The notes under the pieces are model-generated. The model ran no database searches. It was not told the DNA's origin and was given only the letters and a program-made list of their open reading frames with translations. Below are positions 1 to 6,350 of a stretch of 6,350 bases of DNA, piece after piece (position 1 is the stretch's first letter; each line of letters begins with the position of its first letter). A program made the translations under genes and the position numbers. The DNA is taken from contig JAQUNB010000073.1 in the NCBI GenBank assembly GCA_028717825.1, positions 1-6,350 on the forward strand, written 5' to 3'. This DNA is from Candidatus Omnitrophota bacterium. GTDB taxonomy: Bacteria; Omnitrophota; Gorgyraeia; Tantalellales; Tantalellaceae.

Positions 1-1923
1 ACGCAGATCCTTTACGATTTTTTCTCTATCATGCGACTTTATGAGTATATTCCACCTAAAATATCCCCTTAATTTCGGCATAGGAGAAGGCGCCGGACCC
101 AAGATGGAAATATCTTTAATTTTTTCACCGAGGAGCCGGGCCAGATCTTCGGCGCTTTTAGTAACGCTATCTTCTTTCCTCGCCTTGAGGGTAATTTTAA
201 CAAGGCTTACGAACGGCGGGAAATTAAGTTCTTTTCTCGCGATTATTTCACGATCATAAAAACCATGATAATCATGCTTCGCGGCCAAGCTGACCGCATA
301 ATGCTCCGGGGTATACGACTGCACTATAACTTCGCCTCCCAGATCACCTCTACCGGCACGGCCCGCGACCTGAGTTATAAGATTGAACGTGCGTTCGCCT
401 GACCTGAAATCCGGGAGGTTCAGATTCGCATCAGCCGAAACTACGCCAACCAGCGTTACTTTTGGAAAATCGAGCCCTTTTGCTATCATCTGCGTGCCCA
501 CGATCACATCAAGCTTGTGCTCCTTGAATTCCTGTAATACCGTATCATGTGAAAGTCTTTTGGTCATAGTGTCGGAATCCATGCGCGCCATCCGAACACC
601 AGGCAATATCTTTTTTATCTCGGACTCCACCCTCTGCGTGCCCATGCCTTTATATTCAAGATTTATATCGCCGCAAGCGGGACAAGTCGCCAGCGGCTGG
701 AGTTTCTTGCCGCAATAATGGCACAACAACTCGTTACGTTCCTGATGAAAAACCATCGGCGAGGAACATTTGGAGCACTTAATGACACCACCGCACTTTT
801 TACACATCACGAACGTCGAAAATCCTCTACGGTTCAGGAATATCAAGACCTGCTGTTTTTTGGAAACATCGTTCCTCAGAGCTTCTTGCATGATATGCGA
901 AATAATCTCCTTGCCTGTCCGAGTCTCAAATTCCATGCGCATATCGACAAGCTTTATTCTCGGCAGTTTTTTTTCTTCGACACGCTGCGTAAGTTCCGCT
1001 AGACGATATTCACCACTTATAGCCTTGTGATATGATTCGAGTGAAGGGGTGGCACTACCTAGTATTACCGGGATCTTCGCTATTTTAGCTCTTTGGATCG
1101 CAACTTCTCTCGCGTGATACCTTGGCACATCCTCTTGTTTGTATGACGGTTCATGTTCTTCGTCTATGACGATCACACCTAAGTTACTAAAAGGGCTAAA
1201 AACGGCCGAACGCGGCCCAACGACCACCCGCGCCCTTCCGGCCTTTATCCTCTGCCATTCGTTGAATTTAGTGCTTTCCAGCATCTTGGAATGAAAAATA
1301 GCCACATGCTCCCCGAACCTTGATATGAAACGCTCCACTGTTTGCGGCGTCAGGGATATCTCGGGAACCAGGATTATCCCTGTCTTACCTTTAGCTATTA
1401 TCTTTTCCATGACCTGCAGATATATCTCTGTTTTTCCGCTGCCGGTAATGCCGTGCAAAAGAAATACTTCATGTTTTCCATTATCGACACACTGATTGAT
1501 ATTGTCGATAACTACTCGTTGCTCATCATTTGGGACATGCGGCTCTGTCGGCTCAACTTTTCTTCCGATCTCTTTTACGCGTGTGACCATCGATATCTTA
1601 CCGTGTTTTAACGGCCCCGGGATCATGGCCTCAAGCGCCTCACCCCAAGAGCAAAAATAATTGTCCTTGATCCATTTCGCAAGGTCTATCATGTCCTGCG
1701 AAAAAATAGGTTCTTCGTCGATTATATCGATAAGAGGCTTAGGAGACTCTACCTGAGGCTCATCTTCAATCTTGACTATATACCCTATCCGCGTACTCTC
1801 GCGAAAAGGGATATGGACCCTTTTGCCCACCGCAGGTGCATTCTGTTCTTTGCCTGTGACCTTATATTGGAAAGTATGATCTATCGGAAGACTTGTTATG
1901 ACTTCCACGTATTGGTTTTTCAT
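1..1923 (-). CDS. priA: PriA, primosomal replication-restart helicase (C-terminus off the window)
   Basis: PriA is the superfamily 2, 3'-to-5' DNA helicase that recognises abandoned replication forks and starts reloading of the replicative helicase. The minus strand reads open for 641 codons from an ATG at 1923 to the window edge, with no stop. An N-terminal 3'-DNA-binding domain (about residues 1-103) is followed by Walker A GITGSGKTE (158-166), motif Ia LVPEISLTPQT (185-195), Walker B DEEH (254-257), an aromatic-rich-loop-like YKQEDVPRYHAR (261-272) and GSATPS (289-294). Eight zinc-binding cysteines follow (374, 377, 383, 386, 401, 404, 414, 417), then GTQMIAKGLDFP (476-487) and QVAGRAGRG (518-526). 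By comparison with E. coli PriA, roughly the last 35 residues are missing off the edge. Only about 28 residues separate the N-terminal domain from the helicase, so the usual winged-helix domain seems absent. The start gives the family-typical N-terminus (YVEVITSLP at 5-13), but no clear Shine-Dalgarno precedes it. The family call is very secure. Confidence 0.97.
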   Translation of the reverse strand, partial: MKNQYVEVITSLPIDHTFQYKVTGKEQNAPAVGKRVHIPFRESTRIGYIVKIEDEPQVESPKPLIDIIDEEPIFSQDMIDLAKWIKDNYFCSWGEALEAMIPGPLKHGKISMVTRVKEIGRKVEPTEPHVPNDEQRVVIDNINQCVDNGKHEVFLLHGITGSGKTEIYLQVMEKIIAKGKTGIILVPEISLTPQTVERFISRFGEHVAIFHSKMLESTKFNEWQRIKAGRARVVVGPRSAVFSPFSNLGVIVIDEEHEPSYKQEDVPRYHAREVAIQRAKIAKIPVILGSATPSLESYHKAISGEYRLAELTQRVEEKKLPRIKLVDMRMEFETRTGKEIISHIMQEALRNDVSKKQQVLIFLNRRGFSTFVMCKKCGGVIKCSKCSSPMVFHQERNELLCHYCGKKLQPLATCPACGDINLEYKGMGTQRVESEIKKILPGVRMARMDSDTMTKRLSHDTVLQEFKEHKLDVIVGTQMIAKGLDFPKVTLVGVVSADANLNLPDFRSGERTFNLITQVAGRAGRGDLGGEVIVQSYTPEHYAVSLAAKHDYHGFYDREIIARKELNFPPFVSLVKITLKARKEDSVTKSAEDLARLLGEKIKDISILGPAPSPMPKLRGYFRWNILIKSHDREKIVKDLR

Positions 1924-2000
1924 ATTAGTTTGGGCTGTTATCTACTGTTCACTATGTGCTGCATCACACATATTGTTTTTACATATGACTGTGGTTATTT

Positions 2001-2138
2001 AATGACAAATGTCAAAGCTCAAATGACAAAATAACAACAAATGTCAAATCATAAAAAAACGGAATCGCGGATCTTCCCTGGTTTTTGGTATTTGAATTTT
2101 GGATTTCATTTGTCATTTGGATTTTGTTATTTGTCATT
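2001..2138. repeat. Inverted-repeat element built of AAATGWCAAA units
   Basis: Two 49-nt arms (2001-2049 and, reversed, 2090-2138) match at about 37 of 49 positions around a 40-nt GC-richer core. Each arm carries copies of a 10-mer close to AAATGWCAAA: at 2001-2009 (partial), 2007-2016, 2021-2030 and 2039-2048, and on the opposite strand at 2109-2118 and 2130-2138 (partial). The element fills most of the 264-nt gap between the uracil-DNA glycosylase and priA. The rest of the gap (1924-2000 and 2139-2187) shows no gene or RNA that I can recognise. No flanking target duplication and no transposase are visible. It looks like a dispersed non-coding intergenic repeat or MITE-like palindrome; whether it recurs elsewhere in the genome cannot be seen here. 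Short open frames across it are not credible genes. Confidence 0.7.
2053..2077 (-). terminator. Possible intrinsic terminator in the core of the repeat
   Basis: Read on the minus strand, downstream of the uracil-DNA glycosylase, the repeat core has an imperfect stem (GGAA pairing with TTCC, plus two further pairs past a 2-nt bulge, loop of three) at 2061-2077. It is followed by a run of seven T at 2053-2059. The position suits termination of the glycosyltransferase-udg operon before priA. The stem is short and bulged, so it may be weak. The longer arms of the surrounding repeat could form a larger, competing hairpin. Confidence 0.35.
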
Positions 2139-2187
2139 CGATCGGTTCTGCCAACATTTATTCTCATCGGCGCCACGCACTACATAC

Positions 2188-2871
2188 CTAGTCTTTGGGT
2201 TTCTTTCGCGGTATCTCGATCCCCAGTTCCTTCGCCACAAGTTTTATATCTTCCCATACTTCTTTTTTGTCGGCAGGGTTTCGCAATAGATACGCGGGAT
2301 GATATGTAGGCATCAATTTTATACCTCGATATTCATGGAATTTTCCGCGTAATTTACTTATCGGTACTTCCGTATTTAGTAATGTCTGAGCCGCAAACTT
2401 TCCTAAAGCACATATGATTTTAGGTTTTACAAGATCTATCTGTTCAACCAGATATGGAGAACATTTTACGATCTCTCCGGGCAGCGGGTTACGGTTCTCC
2501 GGCGGCCTGCATTTTAGGATGTTAGCTATAAAAACATCTTCTCGCCTGAGGCCGATCGCCTCAATGATCTTTGTAAGCAGTTGTCCCGCGCGGCCGACAA
2601 AAGGCCTCGCCTGTTGGTCTTCATCGCGGCCGGGAGCCTCGCCGATGAACATAAGTTCGGCTTTGGGGTTACCTTCCCCCGGAACAGCATGAGTCCGAGT
2701 TTTGGCAAGGGGACATAGATCACATACGGAGATCTTTTTAGCTACCCCTTCCAATGTGATTTTTCCCGTCTTTTTTGTCCCTCTTTTAACGGTATCGAAC
2801 ACTTCGTAATTACCCGCGAATTTTTCCATTTCGACCATCTGTTTTACTGTTTCAATTATTTTATTACGCAT
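2188..2871 (-). CDS. udg: Family 4 uracil-DNA glycosylase, iron-sulfur type
   Basis: This is a base-excision-repair enzyme that removes uracil, arising from cytosine deamination or dUTP misincorporation, from DNA. The 227-residue protein has the four spaced cysteines expected to hold a 4Fe-4S cluster in family 4 enzymes (C50, C53, C121, C137). It also has the uracil-pocket motif [20 protein letters not shown] (77-96) and the C-terminal motif [10 protein letters not shown] (188-197). An Ala (A88) stands where family members usually have Gly just before the PFVG segment. About 40 residues precede the first conserved segment, a modest N-terminal extension common in the family, and the tail is basic. 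The start codon lies 21 nt after the stop of the upstream glycosyltransferase, so the two are probably cotranscribed. The Shine-Dalgarno is weak (an AAGAAAG stretch). A repair gene at the end of an envelope operon is probably a convenience of transcription, not a functional link. Confidence 0.95.
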   Translation of the reverse strand: MRNKIIETVKQMVEMEKFAGNYEVFDTVKRGTKKTGKITLEGVAKKISVCDLCPLAKTRTHAVPGEGNPKAELMFIGEAPGRDEDQQARPFVGRAGQLLTKIIEAIGLRREDVFIANILKCRPPENRNPLPGEIVKCSPYLVEQIDLVKPKIICALGKFAAQTLLNTEVPISKLRGKFHEYRGIKLMPTYHPAYLLRNPADKKEVWEDIKLVAKELGIEIPRKKPKD

Positions 2872-2892
2872 GTTTTTTTACTTTCTTGGGCG

Positions 2893-4032
2893 TTATGTAT
2901 TGCTTAATTCCCTTTCGATCATATTCACTATTACTTCGGCCGCAAATGGCTTACGAACGCGTCCGATATTCTCCTTCAACTGATCATATTTGTCCATATC
3001 AAGCAGAACCTCATCCACTAAGCCGGGGATCTCTTTCATCCGTTCCGCTTTAACAGCGGCATGGTTACTCAGCAGGAACATCTCGTTCCATGTTTCCTGC
3101 CCGGGGATCGAACCGTAAAAGATCATAGGCAGGTTCGTGTTCAACGCTTCCGTAACGCTTATACCGCCGGCTTTTGTTATCATAAGATCGGATATGGTCA
3201 TAAGCTCGGCAACTTTATCCGTAAACCCGAACGATATAACCGGATATTTCAACCGCGCTTTGAATGCGTTAACCTTCTCATAGATCGCCTTATTGTACCC
3301 GCACACGGTAATAACTTGTATATCAGCTTTGCACAAATCAAGCAAAGACAGTATAGAGACAAGCGGCCCGACGCCGAATCCGCCGCTCATAAGAAAAATG
3401 GTTCTTTTGTTCTTATCTATCCCGTATCGCTGACGCAATGTTTCCGGATCGAGCTTTTCATGGAACTCTTTACTTGTCGCTATCCCTGTCACGATGATCT
3501 TATCTTCCGGCACATGCCTTTTTTTAAATTCTTTCGTAACAAATTCGGCGCCTACGAAGAATTTATCTATATGATCGCTCAGCCAATAACTATGCGGCCC
3601 GTAATCCGTGACCAAGACATACATTTTCGCGCGTATCTTTTTATCTTCTCTAAGATTCTTTGCCATACTAGAAAGTAAAAAGTGTGTCGCCAATATGACG
3701 TCGGGGTCTTTCTCTTTCAGCCATTTAGCTAAATTCAAAAAACTCCGGTAGTCGAGCGCCTCGCGCAAAGAGCGTGTCAACGTGTCAAATAGCGGAAAAT
3801 TAGAGACATAATACAGAACAGCCCAGAGCCATTTCGCGCGAGTCATCATGAAAACATAAAAATCCATATATAAAAACTTATACAGGCGGTTCGCGTAATC
3901 GTTGAAATCCACCAGCTCAACGTCTATCGTAGCGGCTTTTTCTTCAAAAGCACGCCCGATCGCCACAGCCGCTTTCTTGTGGCCGAGGCCGGCCGTCGAA
4001 TACAGAATAATTACTTTTTTTCTTTTCTCCAT
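2893..4032 (-). CDS. MGDG-synthase/GT28-type glycosyltransferase
   Basis: This resembles processive diacylglycerol glucosyltransferases (UgtP-like) and plant MGDG synthases, which move a sugar from a nucleotide donor onto a membrane lipid at the cytoplasmic face. Numbering from the upstream ATG at 4038, the N-terminal acceptor domain carries STAGLGHKKAA (14-24) and DYGPHSYWL (145-153). The C-terminal donor domain carries SGGFGVGP (218-225), TKAGGISVTEAL (288-299) and PGQETWNE (312-319), the usual nucleotide-sugar-binding signature of the group. No transmembrane helix is obvious; a basic and aromatic stretch around 50-80 could touch the membrane. I chose the second ATG (4032, giving 379 residues) because AAGGA sits 5 nt upstream of it, whereas it abuts the first ATG. 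Only 8 nt separate it from the phosphatase gene. The exact donor and lipid acceptor cannot be told; MurG-like activity is unlikely given the MGDG-type N-terminal domain. Confidence 0.88.
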   Translation of the reverse strand: MEKRKKVIILYSTAGLGHKKAAVAIGRAFEEKAATIDVELVDFNDYANRLYKFLYMDFYVFMMTRAKWLWAVLYYVSNFPLFDTLTRSLREALDYRSFLNLAKWLKEKDPDVILATHFLLSSMAKNLREDKKIRAKMYVLVTDYGPHSYWLSDHIDKFFVGAEFVTKEFKKRHVPEDKIIVTGIATSKEFHEKLDPETLRQRYGIDKNKRTIFLMSGGFGVGPLVSILSLLDLCKADIQVITVCGYNKAIYEKVNAFKARLKYPVISFGFTDKVAELMTISDLMITKAGGISVTEALNTNLPMIFYGSIPGQETWNEMFLLSNHAAVKAERMKEIPGLVDEVLLDMDKYDQLKENIGRVRKPFAAEVIVNMIERELSNT

Positions 4033-4037
4033 AATCA

Positions 4038-4042
4038 TCCTT
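4038..4042 (-). promoter_or_regulatory. Shine-Dalgarno overlapping the upstream stop codon
   Basis: On the minus strand AAGGA lies 5 nt before the ATG at 4032 and shares two bases with the TAA stop (4041-4043) of the phosphatase gene. The arrangement favours the ATG at 4032 over the one at 4038, which would touch the motif directly. It also suggests that ribosomes finishing the phosphatase may re-initiate on the glycosyltransferase, which would couple their translation. Confidence 0.65.
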
Positions 4043-4631
4043 ATTTTTGGGTTTTTCTTATTGGACGCTCTTGTTCATCCGCTAAAACTATATTTACGGC
4101 TTCCATAAGATCTTTACAGATATGGTCCGGTTTACATTTCCAGTTAGCGGCATCTTTCCTTGTGCTGTTCCCTGTCAATACAAGTATAGACCTCAACCCT
4201 GCCCTTTTTCCCGTTTCAACATCTCTTTCCGCGTCTCCGATGATAAACTTACCCTTAAAACTCCCTATCCTTAATCTTTTTTTGGCTTTAACGATTAGAC
4301 CGATTTTCGGTTTACGGCACGCACAGTTCTCTTCTTTCCTATGAGTGCAATAATAAATCCCCGCGACGCGCCCGCCTTTCTTTTCAATTCTTTGTTTCAT
4401 CTTTTCTGTAATTTTTTTGAGTTCTCTTTCAGTATATATCCCTTTACCGACACCCTGCTGGTTCGAAATTATGACGGCACTATATCCTTTCCCCGCGAGC
4501 TTTTTTAAGGCCGCTAACGCTTTCGGCAGAAAAATAAAATCTTTCCATCGCGTAATATAACCACGTGCGGAAGATCCGCCGTCTTTATTTATCACGCCAT
4601 CTCTATCTATGAACACGAATTTTTTTGGCAT
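4041..4631 (-). CDS. gmhB: HAD phosphatase, GmhB/HisB-N type, probable heptose-1,7-bisphosphate 7-phosphatase
   Basis: In the family, GmhB removes the 7-phosphate of D-glycero-D-manno-heptose 1,7-bisphosphate on the way to ADP-heptose for the LPS inner core. The 196-residue cytoplasmic protein has all HAD motifs: DRDGVIN (9-15, with nucleophile D9 and acid/base D11), SNQQGVGKG (56-64), the RK pair at 106-107, and GDAERD (132-137). It also has the zinc-binding set C95, H97, C103, C105. The zinc loop is short (C-x-H-x5-C-x-C), which I recall as typical of the histidinol-phosphatase domain of HisB, whereas E. coli GmhB has a longer loop. Two heptosyltransferase-like genes lie directly upstream, so heptose bisphosphate is the more likely substrate, but a different sugar phosphate or histidinol phosphate cannot be excluded. 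The best Shine-Dalgarno, AGAGGA (4644-4649), is 12 nt from the ATG, rather far. A hairpin lies just before it. Confidence 0.85.
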   Translation of the reverse strand: MPKKFVFIDRDGVINKDGGSSARGYITRWKDFIFLPKALAALKKLAGKGYSAVIISNQQGVGKGIYTERELKKITEKMKQRIEKKGGRVAGIYYCTHRKEENCACRKPKIGLIVKAKKRLRIGSFKGKFIIGDAERDVETGKRAGLRSILVLTGNSTRKDAANWKCKPDHICKDLMEAVNIVLADEQERPIRKTQK

Positions 4632-4651
4632 TTTCCAGCTACATCCTCTTT

Positions 4652-4680
4652 GTAGGAAATAGTTTCAAACCATTCCCTAC
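4652..4680 (-). promoter_or_regulatory. 29-nt hairpin in the leader of the phosphatase gene
   Basis: In the operon-sense RNA, positions 4680 down to 4652 fold on themselves end to end: thirteen consecutive pairs around a 3-nt loop, including two G-U wobbles, with no mismatch. On the plus strand the same two positions become A-C mismatches, so the fold is intact only in the minus-strand transcript. It sits between the stop of the GT9 gene (4688) and the phosphatase start (4631), ending 2 nt before the AGAGGA ribosome-binding motif. No T-run follows, so it is not a standard intrinsic terminator. It could be an mRNA stabiliser, a processing site, or a control of ribosome access. Confidence 0.6.
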
Positions 4681-4687
4681 GGTATAA

Positions 4688-5755
4688 TTAGACGACCCTT
4701 AGCAAATCAATACAAGCGATAAGAACATCGTCGGGTGTAATATCACGTAAACATTTCATCTCAAGCTTACAATCGGGAAGTTTGAAAGAAGAATAACACG
4801 GCCTGCACGGGATATTCTCCGCTTCCACTACCCGGCTCTTATCCGAAGCCGGATAAGGCCCGTAAACCACCTTATCTCCCGGACCAAAAATCGAGACCGT
4901 CTTTACCCCTAACGCCGTCGCTATATGCAAGGGCCCGCAGTCATGACAAACCACCAATTCACATTTACTAAGAAGCGCCATATACTGGTTCAGTGTTAGG
5001 TCACATTCTACGACCGGTTTTTTCCCCATCATCTGAGACGCGACCTCTTTGCATAAGACCTTTTCCGAACGGTCCCCCAGGATCAAGACCGAATAACCCT
5101 GCCCGGAAAGTTTATCACTAAGTGCGGCAAAACCGCTCGTCATCCATCTTTTTCGCGGCGCTTGCCTTCCCCAGCTGGCGCCGCCTCCGGGAACAACAGC
5201 CACAACATTATTTTGGACATTTTTATCCTTCAGATACCCGGAAGCCCACTCAAGTTCACCGGGCTTAAGCACAAGACGCATGCGCTTCTCAACAACCGGT
5301 ATTTCCATTTTTCGGAGTAGTTCGAGATACCATTCTATTACATGCCGGCCTTTAAAACTCTTTAGAGGGACCTTGTAGTTAAGGAAGATCCCCCTTCTCT
5401 TATAATCAAAACCGACTCGTTTAGGTATGCCAAGCAATAAATACAGAAAACCAAAATACCTTGACAAAGTAAAATCAAAAACAATATCGTATTTCCTCTT
5501 GCGCATAAGAGAAAATTGCTTCGTGTATTCCCTAAAAAACCGTATCTTCGATTCGCGCCACAACTTAACAAAATCATCTTTTTCGTAAATAAAATAACGG
5601 TCCACTTCGGGAACATTTTCGATCGCGTTCTTTGCCCGGGCATTGCAAAGATAATCTATGGAGACATCACCAAAATGACGTTTTAAATTCCGTACTAAAG
5701 GCGTCGTAAAAAGCACATCGCCGATGCCGAATATGTTAGCGACCAATATCCTCAT
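4688..5755 (-). CDS. GT9 glycosyltransferase, ADP-heptose:LPS heptosyltransferase-like
   Basis: GT9 enzymes of the RfaF/WaaC group add heptose from an ADP-heptose donor to the lipid A-core on the inner face of the cytoplasmic membrane. The protein is 355 residues, the usual family length. The N-terminal acceptor domain starts with IFGIGDVLFTTPLVRNLK (8-25), including D13, the position of the catalytic Asp in WaaC. The C-terminal donor domain has VVPGGGASWG (187-196), an R-x-W in place of the usual K-x-W (202-204), and HDCGPLHIATALG (271-283), where Cys replaces the common Thr of DTGP. A four-cysteine group follows (C317, C320, C329, C335; C-x2-C-x8-C-x5-C), as in several GT9 proteins. It starts 33 nt after the stop of another GT9 gene; an AAGG lies 3 nt before the ATG, with a further purine-rich run upstream. 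The exact sugar and position in the core are unknown. Confidence 0.93.
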   Translation of the reverse strand: MRILVANIFGIGDVLFTTPLVRNLKRHFGDVSIDYLCNARAKNAIENVPEVDRYFIYEKDDFVKLWRESKIRFFREYTKQFSLMRKRKYDIVFDFTLSRYFGFLYLLLGIPKRVGFDYKRRGIFLNYKVPLKSFKGRHVIEWYLELLRKMEIPVVEKRMRLVLKPGELEWASGYLKDKNVQNNVVAVVPGGGASWGRQAPRKRWMTSGFAALSDKLSGQGYSVLILGDRSEKVLCKEVASQMMGKKPVVECDLTLNQYMALLSKCELVVCHDCGPLHIATALGVKTVSIFGPGDKVVYGPYPASDKSRVVEAENIPCRPCYSSFKLPDCKLEMKCLRDITPDDVLIACIDLLRVV

Positions 5756-5788
5756 TTGCCTTGTATCTCTTTCCCTTACTAAAAATTT

Positions 5789-6350
5789 TTATACTTTTTC
5801 CAAAAGCTCTTTAGAGGCCTTGAGCACTTCTCCGGGCAATACCGAACGCAAACATTTATAATCGTAGGGACAATTTATATCCAAACAAACAGCGCATCCC
5901 GGGTCTTTATAAAAAACTCTGCTTCTTTTGTTCAGCGGCCCCCACCGACGGGAGCTCACACCCGGGATATTCCTCCCGAATATCGCGATTACGGGAACGC
6001 CAAGAACACTGGCCATGTGCATGGGGCCGGTATCATTACCTATAAATAGATTCGCTTTTTTCAAAAAGGCCGTTAAGGTCTTCAAATCGAGCCTGCCGGC
6101 AAAATTATAGACTTGTTTACCGGATCCACTTATAATCTCACCCGCCAAACCCGATTCTTCTTTACTCCCTATCACCGCGATATTGCAATCGATACTTCCA
6201 CTCAATTCACGGATCAACTCCGCGTAGTTTTCTTTGAGCCAAACTTCAGCGGGATTACTGCTTCCAGGATGAATAACAACTAACGGTCTATCAAAAGTTA
6301 ACTTTTCGTTTTTAAGAATCTCGACTAACCGGCTCTCCGCATCTTTCCCC
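5789..6350 (-). CDS. GT9 heptosyltransferase-like, C-terminal half (5' end off the window)
   Basis: The frame stays open to the right edge, giving 186 visible residues. The true start lies outside, so the TTG at 6217 should not be used. What is seen is the donor (ADP-sugar) half of a GT9 enzyme: VVIHPGSSNPAEVW (24-37 of the fragment), a Rossmann-like strand NIAVIGSKEE, and the family motif GNDTGPMHMASVLG (104-117), in canonical form. Near the end come four cysteines (152, 155, 160, 166; C-x2-C-x4-C-x5-C), then CLRSVLPGEVLKA (166-178). It is the upstream neighbour of another GT9 gene with a similar cysteine group. The two likely add successive sugars, probably heptoses, to the same core oligosaccharide. 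They differ in the DTGP motif and cysteine spacing, so they are diverged paralogues, not a recent duplication. Substrate is inferred from family and context only. Confidence 0.93.
   Translation of the reverse strand, partial: GKDAESRLVEILKNEKLTFDRPLVVIHPGSSNPAEVWLKENYAELIRELSGSIDCNIAVIGSKEESGLAGEIISGSGKQVYNFAGRLDLKTLTAFLKKANLFIGNDTGPMHMASVLGVPVIAIFGRNIPGVSSRRWGPLNKRSRVFYKDPGCAVCLDINCPYDYKCLRSVLPGEVLKASKELLEKV

Noticed and set aside
383..1611. Several plus-strand open frames of 86-111 codons
   Set aside because: They are antisense to the priA helicase and zinc-binding regions, which have clear motifs throughout; no independent coding signal is visible.
2010..2047. Two TTGACA hexamers on the minus strand as a -35 box for priA
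   Set aside because: They belong to the repeat units, and neither has a plausible -10 hexamer at 16-18 nt; a priA promoter in this gap is likely but cannot be placed.
2041..2309. Two plus-strand frames rich in Phe, Tyr and Leu
   Set aside because: They run across the AT-rich inverted repeat and into the antisense of the uracil-DNA glycosylase; the apparent hydrophobicity comes from the T-rich repeat.
3061..3678. A 205-codon open frame on the plus strand
   Set aside because: It lies wholly antisense to the well-supported MGDG-type glycosyltransferase, has no recognisable domain and reads as a low-complexity shadow of that gene.
4683..4688. A perfect TATAAT on the plus strand
   Set aside because: No plus-strand gene or RNA follows, no convincing -35 hexamer is at the right distance, and it overlaps the stop codon of a minus-strand gene; chance in AT-rich sequence is more likely.
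5789..6217. The last GT9 gene as a complete 142-residue protein starting at 6217
   Set aside because: The codon at 6217 is TTG inside a frame that continues open to the window edge and encodes the conserved HPGS segment upstream, so the gene is longer and cut by the window.

Overview
The window reads as a piece of a Gram-negative bacterial chromosome with moderate GC. All six genes I can support lie on the minus strand. The heptose/LPS-type genes (two GT9 glycosyltransferases and a heptose-bisphosphate-phosphatase-like protein) imply an organism with an outer membrane. Gene content, the AT-rich intergenic repeat and overall style would fit an uncultured lineage such as Omnitrophota (former OP3), but that is an impression; no marker here settles the phylum.

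Layout in transcription order, from the right edge leftward: (1) a GT9 heptosyltransferase-like gene whose 5' part lies beyond the right edge (5789-6350); (2) a second, complete GT9 gene (4688-5755), 33 nt further on; (3) a 56-nt gap with a 29-nt hairpin, then a HAD phosphatase of the GmhB/HisB-N type (4041-4631); (4) a glycosyltransferase of the MGDG-synthase/GT28 type (2893-4032), whose Shine-Dalgarno overlaps the stop codon of the previous gene; (5) a family-4 iron-sulfur uracil-DNA glycosylase (2188-2871), 21 nt further on; (6) a 264-nt intergenic region with a 138-bp inverted-repeat element; (7) priA, the replication-restart helicase (1-1923), whose C-terminus runs off the left edge.

Genes 1-5 are spaced like one operon. 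The first four fit envelope glycoconjugate assembly: heptose phosphate processing, heptose transfer to a lipid-linked core, and glycosylation of a lipid. The uracil-DNA glycosylase appears to ride at the end of that operon, and priA probably forms a separate unit after the repeat.

No wholly new system is visible. The points most worth a second look are the sense-strand-specific hairpin before the phosphatase, the inverted-repeat element before priA, the PriA that appears to lack its winged-helix domain, and the HisB-like zinc loop in a phosphatase that sits among heptosyltransferases.
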